Source of the DNA: Pseudomonas sp. ADAK13
Lineage (GTDB): Bacteria; Pseudomonadota; Gammaproteobacteria; Pseudomonadales; Pseudomonadaceae
NCBI RefSeq assembly: GCF_012935715.1
Contig: NZ_CP052860.1
Span: forward strand, 3,720,001 to 3,784,000
Reading direction: 5' to 3'
DNA: 64,000 bases
The notes below the pieces were generated by a model. It had not been told where the DNA came from. It did no database searches and was given only the letters and a program-made list of their open reading frames with translations. Below are positions 16,788 to 26,051 of the stretch, piece after piece. The translations under genes were made by a program, and so were the position numbers. The stretch's first letter is position 1. Each line of letters begins with the position of its first letter.

Positions 16788-17768
16788 TTACTGGATCAGG
16801 CCGAACTCTTTGGCCAGCACTTTGTAGTCAGCCACCTGTTTCTTCACGTAGGTGTCCAGCTCCGGGCCGGTCATGGCGAACGGGAACAGCTCGCGCTGGT
16901 CACGCAGCTTGGCGAACTCGTCGGAGGCCAGCAGTTTGTCGAAGGCGTCTTTCCACCAGGCGTAGTCTTCGTCGCTGACTTTTGGCCCGAGGTAGAAGCC
17001 ACGCACCACCGGCCAGACGATGTCGTAGCCTTGTTCCTTGGCGGTCGGAATGTTCTTCATTTCCGGCTCGTCCAGGCGCTCGTCGGAGAACACCGCCAGC
17101 AGGCGCATGTCGCCGCTGAGGATGTGCGGCATGGAGTCGGAGATGTCGGTACTGCCCACCTGGATGTGCCCGCCGAGCAGGGCGGTGGCGATTTCACCGC
17201 CGCCTTCCAGCGCTACGTAACGCAGGTCGCGCGGGTTGATCCCGGCGGCCTTGGCGATCAGGGCGGTTTGCATCCAGTCCTGGCTGCCGACGGTGCCGCC
17301 GGAACCGATCACCACGCTGCCGGGATCTTTCTTCAGGGCCTTGACCAGATCGTCGAGGTTTTTGTAGGGCGAATCGCTTTTCACCGCGATGGCACCGTAG
17401 CTGGTGCCGACGGCCGCGAGCCAGCGCACGGCGCTTTCATCGAAGCGGCCAAATTTGCCCTGGGCCAGGTTCAACAGCGAACCGCTGGACCACGCCACCA
17501 GCGTGCCGGCATCTGCCGGGCGCTGGGCCACGACGGCGTTGTAAGCCACTGCGCCCACGCCGCCGGGCATGTAGGTCACGCGCATCGGCTTGCTCAGCAG
17601 TTTCTCGTTGACCAGCGCGCTTTGCGCCAGTTTGCAGGTCAGGTCAAAACCACCGCCCGGTGACGCCGGGGCGATGCATTCCGGGCGCTTGGGTTCGGCG
17701 GCCATCAATTGGCTGGCGAACAGCATGCAGCTGGCCGTCAGGGCAAATTTACGCAGTGAAAGGGTCAT
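16788..17768 (-). CDS. tctC: Tricarboxylate-binding periplasmic protein TctC (Bug family)
   Basis: This 326-residue protein has a signal peptide ending MAAEP and a Bug/TctC fold, with the ligand loop motif APASPGGGFDLTCKL near the mature N-terminus. It delivers citrate or a related tricarboxylate to TctAB. Four in-frame ATGs lie between 17783 and 17766. The one at 17768 is chosen because GGAG precedes it by 6 bases and the signal peptide starts there. An AACAACAA Hfq/Crc-type motif overlaps the region just upstream. Confidence 0.94.
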   Translation of the reverse strand: MTLSLRKFALTASCMLFASQLMAAEPKRPECIAPASPGGGFDLTCKLAQSALVNEKLLSKPMRVTYMPGGVGAVAYNAVVAQRPADAGTLVAWSSGSLLNLAQGKFGRFDESAVRWLAAVGTSYGAIAVKSDSPYKNLDDLVKALKKDPGSVVIGSGGTVGSQDWMQTALIAKAAGINPRDLRYVALEGGGEIATALLGGHIQVGSTDISDSMPHILSGDMRLLAVFSDERLDEPEMKNIPTAKEQGYDIVWPVVRGFYLGPKVSDEDYAWWKDAFDKLLASDEFAKLRDQRELFPFAMTGPELDTYVKKQVADYKVLAKEFGLIQ

Positions 17769-17782
17769 GTTCATCTCCATCA

Positions 17783-17790
17783 TTGTTGTT
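17783..17790 (-). promoter_or_regulatory. Hfq/Crc catabolite repression motif before tctC
   Basis: The minus strand reads AACAACAA, a perfect match to the AAnAAnAA motif bound by Hfq with Crc in pseudomonads. It lies four bases upstream of GGAG and 14 bases before the chosen tctC ATG, the usual place for translational repression on preferred carbon sources. Confidence 0.6.
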
Positions 17791-17802
17791 ATGAGGTTGC
17801 TG

Positions 17803-19083
17803 TTACCACAGTGCGACGCTGTAGCTCACCAGCAGGCGCACTTCATCCGCATCACGGGCCGAATAGTTGGAGCGGTAAGTGGCGTTACGCAAGCGCACGG
17901 CCACATCCTTGAAGGTGCCGCTTTGCACCACGTAGCGGATCTCGCTGTTGCGTTCCCATTCCTTGCCGGTCTCGCCGTTCTTGAGCTTGATGTTGTCACC
18001 CGACAGGTAACGGCTCATGAAGCTCAGGCCGGGGATCCCTAGCTTGGCGAAGTCGTAGTCGTAGCGTGCCTGCCAGGAGCGCTCTTCGGCGCCGGCAAAG
18101 TCGTTGATCTGCACGAAGTTGACCAGGTACGGGTCGCTGCCATCCACGTAGGGAAAGGCGCTGTCGCCCGACATGTGCTGGTAGCCGGCGCTGAGCTTAT
18201 GGCCATTGAGCGCATAGCTGAAGAGGCCGTTGAGGGACGTGTTGTCGATCTTGCCGCCGCGGGCTGCTCCGGTATCGTCACTGACGGCCAGGCGCAGGTC
18301 GGCGCCGAAGGTGCCGGGGCCCATCGGGCGAGACGCCACGAGGCCAAGGAAGTGCTGGCGGTACACATCGTCGAGTTGGGCGAAGTGGTAGCTGCCGGTG
18401 ATCTTGTCGGCGAACTTGTAGTCCACGCCACCGAAGTCGAAATGCTTGCCGGTGGCGCCGCTCAGGAAGCGGCTGTTCTTGTTGTTGAGGCCGATGTCTT
18501 CGTAGTTGGTGTCGTCGCGGTCCTTGGCCTTGTTCAGGCGCCCGCCGGTGAACACCAGGTTCTTGAATTCCTTGGAACTCAACAGGCCGCCTTCAAACGT
18601 CTGCGGCAGGATGCGCCCGTCGTTGGGCTTGAGGATCGGCAGCTCGGGGATCAGCGCGCCGATTTTCAGTTCGGTGGCGGAGATCTTCACTTTGCCGGTC
18701 AGGCCGAGCTTGGAATATTCGTTGGCGGCCCGGCCGTCATCGTGGGTCGGCAGCAGGCCGGTGCCGGTGCGGTCGGGGCTGGAGTCGAGCTTGACCCCCA
18801 GCATGCCCAGCGCATCCACGCCAAAGCCGACGGTGCCGTCGGTGTAGCCCGACTGCAGGTTGAGCATAAAGCCCTGGGCCCACTCGTCGCGTTTGGATTG
18901 TTGTGCACTGGTACCGTCGCGAAAGTCGCGGTTGAAGTACATGTTGCGGGTTTCGAGAGTGGCGGTGCTGTCCTCGAAAAAGGCGGCTTGGCCTGCAGGC
19001 GAAAAACCGGCAAGGGCGGCGGCACTGGCGAGGGCGGTCTGGGTGATACGAGAAGAACGAGCAGGCGGCTGTGTGCGCAGCAT
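17803..19083 (-). CDS. OprD-family outer membrane porin (OpdH-like)
   Basis: This 426-residue porin has a signal peptide (about 1-33), the OprD opening (AAFFEDSTATLETRNMYFNRD) and a C-terminal SYSVALW that ends in aromatic Trp as beta-barrels do. Within OprD porins, OpdH of P. aeruginosa takes up tricarboxylates and lies next to tctCBA. The same order here supports that role without proving specificity. The ATG at 19083 has GGAG at about 10 bases, preceded by an AAGAACAA motif. Confidence 0.9.
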   Translation of the reverse strand: MLRTQPPARSSRITQTALASAAALAGFSPAGQAAFFEDSTATLETRNMYFNRDFRDGTSAQQSKRDEWAQGFMLNLQSGYTDGTVGFGVDALGMLGVKLDSSPDRTGTGLLPTHDDGRAANEYSKLGLTGKVKISATELKIGALIPELPILKPNDGRILPQTFEGGLLSSKEFKNLVFTGGRLNKAKDRDDTNYEDIGLNNKNSRFLSGATGKHFDFGGVDYKFADKITGSYHFAQLDDVYRQHFLGLVASRPMGPGTFGADLRLAVSDDTGAARGGKIDNTSLNGLFSYALNGHKLSAGYQHMSGDSAFPYVDGSDPYLVNFVQINDFAGAEERSWQARYDYDFAKLGIPGLSFMSRYLSGDNIKLKNGETGKEWERNSEIRYVVQSGTFKDVAVRLRNATYRSNYSARDADEVRLLVSYSVALW

Positions 19084-19101
19084 CGTGGGTGTACTCCGTT
19101 A

Positions 19102-19109
19102 TTGTTCTT
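19102..19109 (-). promoter_or_regulatory. Hfq/Crc catabolite repression motif before OprD-type porin
   Basis: The minus strand reads AAGAACAATAA four bases upstream of the porin's GGAG. This contains the full AAnAAnAA motif. Just upstream (19114-19140) a near-palindrome, GCGAAAACGC and its partner GCGTTTTTCG, could form a leader hairpin. The remaining divergent region up to 19319 should hold the TctD-dependent promoters. Confidence 0.62.
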
Positions 19110-19319
19110 ATTTTGGCGAAAACGCTTCGAGGCGTTTTTCGGGCGCTATGGGTGAAATAGCTCGGCAGGCGAAACCCACCGTGGCTGGATGCTAAAGGGC
19201 GAAGCTTTCACTAACCTTTCAGTCGCCTTTCAATGTTTTCGGGCTTCACAGCGCAGGCGGCGCCTGTAAACTCCCCGGCAAAGTGTGGCGCCGACCACTC
19301 CCGAACGAGGTAAAAACCC

Positions 19320-19991
19320 ATGCGTGTCCTTCTGGTCGAAGACCATTTGCAGCTTGCCGAAAGTGTCGCCCAGGCGCTCAAGAGCACGGGTTTGACCGTC
19401 GATGTGCTGCACGATGGCGTGGCGGCGGACCTGGCCCTGAGCAGCGAGGAATACGCGGTGGCGATCCTCGATGTGGGCCTGCCGCGCATGGACGGATTCG
19501 AGGTGCTGGCACGCTTGCGGGCCCGTGGGAAAAATCTGCCTGTGTTGATGTTGACCGCCCGCAGCGATGTGAAAGACCGCGTGCATGGCCTCAACCTCGG
19601 CGCGGATGACTACCTGGCCAAGCCGTTTGAACTGACTGAGCTGGAAGCACGGGTCAAGGCCCTGCTGCGCCGTAGCGTGCTGGGCGGAGAGCGGCAGCAG
19701 GCCTGTGGCGTGTTGATTTACGATCTGGACACACGGCGCTTCACCCTGGGCGGTGAGCTGCTGACGTTGACCTCCCGCGAGCAGGCGGTGCTTGAGGCGC
19801 TGATCGCACGTCCCGGCCGGGTGATGAGCAAGGAGCAGTTGGCCTCCCAAGTGTTCGGCCTGGATGAAGAGGCCAGCCCCGACGCCATCGAAATCTACGT
19901 GCACCGCCTGCGCAAGAAGCTCGATGGCCAACCTGTGGCCATCGTCACGTTCCGTGGCTTGGGGTACCTGCTGGAAGCCCGCGATGCATAA
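19320..19991 (+). CDS. tctD: Response regulator TctD (OmpR class)
   Basis: This 223-residue protein has a receiver domain (1-115; phosphoacceptor Asp51 in LDVGLPRMDGF; AKPFEL after the conserved Lys) and an OmpR-type winged helix DNA-binding domain (about 128-220). Divergence from the porin-tctCBA operon and coupling to a TctE-like kinase point to TctD, which controls tricarboxylate uptake. GAGG lies 9 bases before the ATG. The stop overlaps the kinase start by 8 bases. Confidence 0.93.
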   Translation: MRVLLVEDHLQLAESVAQALKSTGLTVDVLHDGVAADLALSSEEYAVAILDVGLPRMDGFEVLARLRARGKNLPVLMLTARSDVKDRVHGLNLGADDYLAKPFELTELEARVKALLRRSVLGGERQQACGVLIYDLDTRRFTLGGELLTLTSREQAVLEALIARPGRVMSKEQLASQVFGLDEEASPDAIEIYVHRLRKKLDGQPVAIVTFRGLGYLLEARDA

Positions 19992-21369
19992 GCCCAGCAG
20001 CCTGCGCTGGCGCCTGCTGTGGAACCTGGCGCTGCTGCTGGTGGTGTTGATGATCGCCAGTGGCTTGAGCGCTTATTGGAATGGGCGCGAGGCGGCAGAC
20101 ACGGCTTACGACCGAACGCTGCTGGCCTCGGCGCGGACCATTGCTGCGGGCCTGTCTCATCGCGACGGTACCTTGAGCGCCGATGTGCCCTACGTCGCCC
20201 TGGATACGTTCGCCTATGACAGCGCTGGGCGGATTTACTACCAGGTCAACGATATTCACCAGAAGCTGATTTCCGGTTACGAAAACCTGCCCGGCCCGCC
20301 GCCGGGTACGCCGCGTACCGATGACTATCCGGCGCTGGCACGCTTTTACAACGCTAAATATCAGGGCCAGAACGTGCGGGTGGTTAGCCTGCTCAAGGCG
20401 GTGTCCGAGCCGAACATGAACGGCATGGCGGAAATCCGCGTGGCCGAAACCGACGAGGCACGAGTCGCCATGGCCCGCAGCCTGATGGCCGATACCTTGC
20501 TGCGTCTGGGCATGCTGGCCGTCGGTGCATTGTTGTTGGTGTTTTTCGCGGTGAGCGCGGCGCTGCGGCCATTGGAGCGCTTGCGTACGGCCGTGGAAGA
20601 GCGCCAGCCGGATGACCTGCGGCCGTTGCCGCTGGTGGAAGTGCAGCATGAGTTGGGCCCTCTGGTGCGGGCGCTCAATCACTTCACCGAACGCCTGCGC
20701 GGGCAGTTCGAGCGCCAGGCCCAGTTTATTGCCGATGCCGCCCATGAACTGCGCACACCGTTGGCAGCGCTCAAGGCTCGTTTGGAACTGGGACTGCGCG
20801 CCGAAGACCCGGCCACCTGGCGCACCACCCTGGAAACCGCCGCCCAGGGCACGGATCGCCTGACGCACCTGGCCAATCAATTGCTCTCGTTGGCCCGTAT
20901 CGAAAACGGCGCCCGGGCGATTGCCGAAGGCGGTGCGCAACTGCTGGACCTGAGCCAGTTGGCTCGCGAGCTGGGCATGGCCATGGCGCCGCTGGCCCAT
21001 GCGCGGGGCGTGGCCCTGGCGCTGGAGGCGGACGAGCCGGTGTGGTTGCGGGGCGAGCCAACGCTGTTGAACGAATTGCTGAGCAATCTGGTGGACAACG
21101 CCCTGGCCCACACGCCGCCGGGCGGCAACGTGATTTTGCGGGTCACGGCGCCGGCGGTACTGGAAGTGGAAGACGACGGCCCGGGCATCCCGCTGGATGA
21201 GCGGGACCGGGTGTTCGAGCGCTTCTATCGGCGCAGCCAGCAGGGCTTGGGTTCAGGCTTGGGGTTGGCGATTGTCGGCGAGATCTGCCGGGCGCACCTG
21301 GCGCAGATCAGCTTGCATGACGGTGAGTTGGCGGGGTTGAAGGTGCGGGTCAGTTTTATCGCGGGGTAA
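19984..21369 (+). CDS. tctE: Sensor histidine kinase TctE
   Basis: This 461-residue kinase has a membrane segment at 14-30, a periplasmic sensor domain (about 31-170), a second segment (about 173-192), a HisKA domain with His254 in AHELRTPL, and an ATPase domain with NLVDNALAHTP and DDGPGIP. The periplasmic domain belongs to the two-segment type found in TctE/QseC relatives. It should sense extracellular tricarboxylates and phosphorylate TctD. The start at 19984 overlaps tctD; the frame is open further upstream only inside tctD. Confidence 0.92.
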   Translation: MHKPSSLRWRLLWNLALLLVVLMIASGLSAYWNGREAADTAYDRTLLASARTIAAGLSHRDGTLSADVPYVALDTFAYDSAGRIYYQVNDIHQKLISGYENLPGPPPGTPRTDDYPALARFYNAKYQGQNVRVVSLLKAVSEPNMNGMAEIRVAETDEARVAMARSLMADTLLRLGMLAVGALLLVFFAVSAALRPLERLRTAVEERQPDDLRPLPLVEVQHELGPLVRALNHFTERLRGQFERQAQFIADAAHELRTPLAALKARLELGLRAEDPATWRTTLETAAQGTDRLTHLANQLLSLARIENGARAIAEGGAQLLDLSQLARELGMAMAPLAHARGVALALEADEPVWLRGEPTLLNELLSNLVDNALAHTPPGGNVILRVTAPAVLEVEDDGPGIPLDERDRVFERFYRRSQQGLGSGLGLAIVGEICRAHLAQISLHDGELAGLKVRVSFIAG

Positions 21370-22191
21370 TCAGTAAAACATCGACCGCGCTTCGTCCAAC
21401 TCGGCACGCAAGGTGTCGTTGTAGGGGTCGATCCGCAGTTTCTGGATCGCCGGCAGCGTCGACACCGGCACGCTGGCCAGCGGATGGTCGGTGTTACGGT
21501 GGCAATACAGCACGGCGACCTGCACCAGGTCGATATAGTCCAGGCGCTGGGAGTCGCGCTCCAGGTCCATGTACTGTGCCGGCAGGTTCACCAGCATTTC
21601 CGGGAAGTCCCAGCGTCGCAACAGCTTGTCGCCCAGCAATGGGTGAATGCTTTCAATCACGTGGTTGAGGCTGACCGGATCGGACAGCAGTTCATAGTGA
21701 TCTTCGGCGTAGGTCAGGATCGGCAATACGCCAATCTGATGCACCAGCCCACCCAAAGCTGCCTGATCAGGCTTCAACTGGCTGTGGTTGCGGCACAGCG
21801 CATAGCTGACGCCGGCCACTTCCAGGCTGCGCCGCCACACATCGCGCATTTTCTGTTCGACCACTTCGGAGCGGGCGTGGAATATCTGCTCCATCACCAG
21901 GCCGATCGCCAGGTTGCTGCTGTAGTTGGTGCCCAGCCGGGTGATGGCGGTGTGCAGGTCGGTGACTTCCTGGGTGGCGCGCAGCAGCGGGCTGTTGACC
22001 ACTTTGATCAGCCGCGCCGACAGGGCGGTGTCACGGCCGATCACTTTGCTCAGATGGCTGATGCTGATGTCCGGGTCTTCGGCGGCCTGACGAATCTTCA
22101 GGGCCACTTCCGGTAGCGTTGGCAGGACCAGGTCATCATTATCGATGGCCACAACCAAAGCCTGTTGGACTCTTTCCGCCAGCTTGTTCAT
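21370..22191 (-). CDS. HDOD domain protein
   Basis: This 273-residue protein consists mainly of an HDOD domain: LPTLPEVALKIRQAAEDPDI at the start, then LSARLIKVVNSPL and AAIT-type helix TAITRLGTNYSSNLAIG. HDOD proteins are degenerate relatives of HD hydrolases with regulatory roles in signalling and stress, and no HD catalytic pair is seen. It ends one base from the tctE stop in the opposite direction. Target unknown. Confidence 0.87.
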   Translation of the reverse strand: MNKLAERVQQALVVAIDNDDLVLPTLPEVALKIRQAAEDPDISISHLSKVIGRDTALSARLIKVVNSPLLRATQEVTDLHTAITRLGTNYSSNLAIGLVMEQIFHARSEVVEQKMRDVWRRSLEVAGVSYALCRNHSQLKPDQAALGGLVHQIGVLPILTYAEDHYELLSDPVSLNHVIESIHPLLGDKLLRRWDFPEMLVNLPAQYMDLERDSQRLDYIDLVQVAVLYCHRNTDHPLASVPVSTLPAIQKLRIDPYNDTLRAELDEARSMFY

Positions 22192-22227
22192 TCATGATCT
22201 CTAGGGTGTTGCAAAAAGGTACGACGA

Positions 22228-23169
22228 TCAGCGCTGGATCTCGCGATCACGGTCCAGCTGGTAAGGCAGGTCGAGCAGCTGAAGGCCCGGGCCTTCCAGC
22301 GTACCTACATGCACATCGCCACTCTCTGCTGCTTCGGCTTGCAGCACCGCTAGAAGTTCAATCGACTCACCGGCCCGGGCGGCAATCACCACCTCGCCGA
22401 TGGCGCTGTTGTGCGTCGGGGAAAACAGGGGGGTGCCAGGCTCTGGCAACTCACTGGCATTCAGGCTCAAGCGATACAGGCGACGCTTGAGTTTGCCCAG
22501 GTACTGCATGCGCGCGACGATTTCCTGGCCGGTGTAGCAGCCTTTCTTGAAGCTGACGCCGCCGACGGCTTGCAGGTTGAGCATCTGCGGAATGAACAGT
22601 TCGCGGGTCTGGGGCATGACCTGGCCGATGCCGGCACGGATCTGGCCCAGCAGCCATTGATTCAGTTCACCTTCGTTCAATTGCGCGGCGAGTTGGCTGC
22701 GCAGGGTGTCGGCCTGGGCGGCAGGGGCCCAGAGTTCGGCGCGGCCCGGGGATACGCGGATCGCGATCAACTCGTGGCTGCGTGCCACGCTGTCGGTCTC
22801 GGCGGGCAGCTCAAGGCCCAGGCTGGCCAATAGTGGATCAGCATCCGACACCCCGAAACGTACCCAGGCGGCACTTTCGTCGGTGAGTTTGGATTTGGAG
22901 AACACCGCGTACTTCTTCAAGTCCGCCAGTTGCGGCTCCAGCAACTCGGAGGCCATGGCCAGCAGCACGCCATCGCCTTGCAGCAGGATACGGAAGCTCG
23001 ACTGCATGCGCCCTTTTTGGGTGCAGCGCGCGCCGAGGCTGGCCTGGGTGTCACTCAGGTAGTTGAGGTTGCAGGTCAGTTGTCCCTGGAGGAACTTGGC
23101 AGCGTCGGAACCGCGGACGGCGAGAACGCCTTCGTGGGACAGGGGGCAGAAGAAAGCAGAGTCGGCCAT
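22228..23169 (-). CDS. ygfZ: YgfZ/GcvT-domain folate-binding protein
   Basis: This 313-residue protein has the diagnostic YgfZ motif KGCYTGQEIVAR around residues 212-223, including the conserved Cys. YgfZ binds folate and helps assemble or repair certain iron-sulfur enzymes such as MiaB. It is divergent from sdhE, a common arrangement in gammaproteobacteria. The ATG at 23169 gives the expected family N-terminus. Confidence 0.92.
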   Translation of the reverse strand: MADSAFFCPLSHEGVLAVRGSDAAKFLQGQLTCNLNYLSDTQASLGARCTQKGRMQSSFRILLQGDGVLLAMASELLEPQLADLKKYAVFSKSKLTDESAAWVRFGVSDADPLLASLGLELPAETDSVARSHELIAIRVSPGRAELWAPAAQADTLRSQLAAQLNEGELNQWLLGQIRAGIGQVMPQTRELFIPQMLNLQAVGGVSFKKGCYTGQEIVARMQYLGKLKRRLYRLSLNASELPEPGTPLFSPTHNSAIGEVVIAARAGESIELLAVLQAEAAESGDVHVGTLEGPGLQLLDLPYQLDRDREIQR

Positions 23170-23308
23170 GGGTCATCGCAGGTTAAAAAGTCATGGGTGC
23201 ATCATAGAGGGGCGCCCGGCAAATGGATAGTTTCGGTATGGCCGACCAAAGCCGACTGTTCCAGGCAGCTTCGGCCTGTATACTTGCGCTCTATTTGAGG
23301 AGCGCTCC

Positions 23309-23563
23309 ATGGTCGAAGATGTAGAACTCAATCGCCTCTACTGGCACAGCCGCCGCGGCATGCTTGAGCTGGATGTGTTGCTGGTACCGTTCGTCAGGGA
23401 GGTCTATCCGCACCTCAACGACGTCGACCGCGACTGCTACCGCAAGCTGCTGGAATGCGAAGATCAGGACATGTTCGGCTGGTTCATGGAACGTGCCGAA
23501 TCGGAAGACCCGGAGCTGCAACGCATGGTTCGGATGATTCTGGATCGTGTCCAGCCCAAGTAA
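23309..23563 (+). CDS. sdhE: Succinate dehydrogenase assembly factor SdhE
   Basis: This 84-residue protein of the SdhE/YgfY family promotes covalent FAD attachment to succinate dehydrogenase. The conserved RGMLELD (RGxxE motif) lies at residues 16-22, followed by the five-helix pattern ending [14 protein letters not shown] precedes the ATG by 6 bases. Its 3' end overlaps the ygfX-like gene by 17 bases, so the two are coupled. Confidence 0.95.
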   Translation: MVEDVELNRLYWHSRRGMLELDVLLVPFVREVYPHLNDVDRDCYRKLLECEDQDMFGWFMERAESEDPELQRMVRMILDRVQPK

Positions 23564-23999
23564 TACGTTCGAATGCCGCTGGCACGCCTCCGGGCAGTTG
23601 CTGGCGGCTTATCTTTTCGCCCAGGCGTTCGCACTGGGTGCTTTGTGGTTTCTCGATGTGTCCCCGTGGTTCGCCGTGTTCGGCGCCTTGTTGTGCCTGG
23701 CCCATGCCGGTTGGGTGCTGCCGCGTCATATCCTGCTGACTCACCGTTCGTCGATCCGTGGCTTGCGCCGCGATGAGGACGGCTGGCAGTTGTGGAGCGC
23801 CGCGCGTGGCTGGCACAGCGTACAACTGCGTCCCGACAGCCTGGCGTTGCCGTTGATCGTGGTGCTGCGCTTTCGAGTGCAGGGTGACTGGCGCGTGCGT
23901 TCGGTCTGTGTGCCGCAGGATTCGCAGGCCACCGACGTGCATCGGCGCCTGCGGGTGCGCTTGAAATTCAGCCGCCGTAGGTGGTTGGCACCAGGATAG
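23547..23999 (+). CDS. YgfX/CptA-family inner membrane protein
   Basis: This 150-residue protein has two hydrophobic segments near the N-terminus (about 16-36 and 40-57) followed by a basic soluble part rich in Trp and Arg. Position downstream of and overlapping sdhE matches YgfX, described in E. coli as a membrane toxin (CptA) and also linked to flavoprotein assembly. The start is a GTG at 23547 within sdhE. The 3' end overlaps the convergent nadB end by 32 bases. Confidence 0.8.
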   Translation: MSSPSNTFECRWHASGQLLAAYLFAQAFALGALWFLDVSPWFAVFGALLCLAHAGWVLPRHILLTHRSSIRGLRRDEDGWQLWSAARGWHSVQLRPDSLALPLIVVLRFRVQGDWRVRSVCVPQDSQATDVHRRLRVRLKFSRRRWLAPG

Positions 24000-25584
24000 T
24001 GTCGCGCGCCTCGGGCAGCATTTGCGGGTAGTCGAGGGTGTAATGCAGGCCCCGGCTCTCTTTGCGCTCCATGGCCGAGCGGATCATCAGTTCCGCCACC
24101 TGGGCCAGGTTGCGCAGCTCGATCAGGTCGCGGCTGACCTTATAGTTGCTGTAGAACTCGTCGATCTCATCCAGCAGCAGTCGAACCCGGTGCTGCGCCC
24201 GTGCCAGGCGCTTGTTGGTGCGCACGATTCCCACGTAGTCCCACATGAAGCGCCGCAGCTCGTCCCAGTTGTGGGCGATGATCACGTCTTCGTCCGAGTC
24301 CGTCACCTGGCTGGCGTCCCAGCGGGGCAGGGCGGCCGGCACCGGGATGCGCGGCAGTTGTTCAAGGATGTCGGCGGCGGCGGAGCGGGCGTACACGAAG
24401 CATTCCAGCAGCGAGTTACTGGCCATGCGGTTGGCACCGTGCAGGCCGGTGAAGCTGGTTTCGCCGATGGCGTACAGGCCTGGCACATCGGTGCGGCCGT
24501 GCTGGTCGACCATCACGCCGCCGCAGGTGTAGTGCGCCGCCGGTACGACCGGGATCGGGCCTTTGGTGATGTCGATGTTGAACGCCAGGCAGCGCTCGTA
24601 GACCGTCGGAAAGTGGGTCTTGATGAAGGCTTCGGGCTTGTGGCTGATGTCCAGGTAGACGCAGTCAATGCCCAGGCGCTTCATTTCATGGTCGATGGCC
24701 CGGGCGACGATGTCTCGCGGGGCCAGTTCGGCCCTCGGGTCGAACCGCTGCATGAAGCGTTCGCCGTTGGGCAGCTTCAGGTGTGCACCTTCGCCGCGCA
24801 GGGCCTCGGTGATCAGGAAACTCTTGGCCTGCGGGTGATAAAGGCATGTGGGGTGAAACTGGTTGAACTCCAGGTTCGCGACCCGGCAGCCCGAACGCCA
24901 GGCCATGGCGATACCATCACCGCAGGCGCCGTCGGGGTTGCTGGTATAGAGGTAGACCTTCGCCGCGCCGCCCGAAGCGAGAATCGTGAAGCGTGCGCCG
25001 TAGGTGTCGACTTCACCACTGGCGCGGTTGAGTACGTAGGCGCCGAGGCAGCGTTCGCCCGACAGGCCCAGGCGTTTTTCGGTGATCAGGTCGACGGCGA
25101 CCCGTTGTTCCAGCAGTTCAATGTTCGGGCGCTGCCGGGCCTGGTCGAGCAAGGTCTTGAAGATCGCGGCGCCGGTGGCGTCGGCGGCATGGATGATGCG
25201 CCGATGGCTATGGCCGCCTTCGCGGGTCAGGTGGAACTCGAAGCCGCCGTCGTCGGTACCGGAATGTTCATCGCGGGTGAACGGCACGCCCTGGTCGATC
25301 AGCCATTGGATGGCTTCGCGGCTGTGTTCGACGGTGAAGCGCACCGCCTCTTCATTGCACAGGCCGCCGCCCGCATTCAGGGTGTCTTCGACGTGGGATT
25401 GTACGGTGTCGGTGTCATCCAGTACCGCGGCGACACCGCCTTGGGCCCAGAATGTCGAGCCATTGGCCAGGTCGCCCTTGCTCAGTACGGCTATGCGCAG
25501 ATTGCTCGGCAGGGTCAGCGCAAGGCTCAAGCCTGCGGCGCCGCTGCCAATCACCAGGACATCGTGTTGAAACTGTTGGCTCAT
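23968..25584 (-). CDS. nadB: L-aspartate oxidase
   Basis: This 538-residue flavoprotein oxidises L-aspartate to iminoaspartate in NAD synthesis. The FAD-binding motif [13 protein letters not shown] is near the N-terminus. The active-site stretch [24 protein letters not shown] and the [18 protein letters not shown] motif are typical of NadB and separate it from fumarate reductases. The start at 25584 ([13 protein letters not shown]) fits the family; the frame is open to 25623 without support. Confidence 0.96.
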   Translation of the reverse strand: MSQQFQHDVLVIGSGAAGLSLALTLPSNLRIAVLSKGDLANGSTFWAQGGVAAVLDDTDTVQSHVEDTLNAGGGLCNEEAVRFTVEHSREAIQWLIDQGVPFTRDEHSGTDDGGFEFHLTREGGHSHRRIIHAADATGAAIFKTLLDQARQRPNIELLEQRVAVDLITEKRLGLSGERCLGAYVLNRASGEVDTYGARFTILASGGAAKVYLYTSNPDGACGDGIAMAWRSGCRVANLEFNQFHPTCLYHPQAKSFLITEALRGEGAHLKLPNGERFMQRFDPRAELAPRDIVARAIDHEMKRLGIDCVYLDISHKPEAFIKTHFPTVYERCLAFNIDITKGPIPVVPAAHYTCGGVMVDQHGRTDVPGLYAIGETSFTGLHGANRMASNSLLECFVYARSAAADILEQLPRIPVPAALPRWDASQVTDSDEDVIIAHNWDELRRFMWDYVGIVRTNKRLARAQHRVRLLLDEIDEFYSNYKVSRDLIELRNLAQVAELMIRSAMERKESRGLHYTLDYPQMLPEARDTILVPTTYGG

Positions 25585-25773
25585 TTGAAGGATTCCGCAA
25601 AAAGCGATCCGAAGGGGGCGCAAACAGGACGCCTGGATCGGCGAATCAAAGGGTCACACGGCCCACTAGTATATAGAGGGGGGGAGCGGCACAATAGCCG
25701 GGCATTCGTGGCATTGTGAGACTACGGTCAACGAACTGCACGGCTTTCATGAGGGCGACAGCTATTGGGGTGG

Positions 25774-25800
25774 GAACTTTTTGCATAAGCCCCGACTCAA
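25774..25800 (+). promoter_or_regulatory. AlgU (sigma-22) type promoter, distal
   Basis: GAACTT at 25774-25779, a 17-base spacer and TCAA at 25797-25800 match the AlgU/RpoE consensus GAACTT-N16/17-TCtgA. It lies about 250 bases upstream of algU, consistent with known autoregulation of algU. The rest of the nadB-algU gap (25585-26051) has no gene that I can support. Confidence 0.6.
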
Positions 25801-25965
25801 TAGCAGGATGCCCGAAAGCTGGGAACACGCTGGATTTACTGATCGGCGTCTCTGTCAGGCGCGTCAGGAAACTGGCGACAGATTATTCGCGCAGCCGGCA
25901 TTGCCCGCGCTGCGTTTTTCGTGTGTGCCAAATCAGTGCGCACCGGAAACTTGCTTGGAGGGGGA

Positions 25966-25991
25966 GAACTTTTGCGAAAAGTCCGAGTCTA
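25966..25991 (+). promoter_or_regulatory. AlgU (sigma-22) type promoter, proximal
   Basis: GAACTT at 25966-25971, a 16-base spacer and TCTA at 25988-25991 form a near-consensus AlgU promoter. The transcript would start about 60 bases before the algU ATG. Together with the distal copy this gives two self-activated promoters, as reported for algU in P. aeruginosa. Confidence 0.7.
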
Positions 25992-26051
25992 TGTTTGCAA
26001 GCCTGATCGATTAGTTATGCAAGCCTCCTTCAAGTACAACGAGGAGTGTTC

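Noticed and set aside
19114..19140. Hairpin in the leader of the porin gene as a terminator or attenuator
   Set aside because: It has T runs in only a weak form and no leader peptide, so only the adjacent Hfq/Crc motif is listed.
24022..25719. A 565-codon plus-strand open frame opposite nadB
   Set aside because: NadB motifs are clear on the minus strand; the opposite frame is a GC-driven shadow with no recognisable domain.
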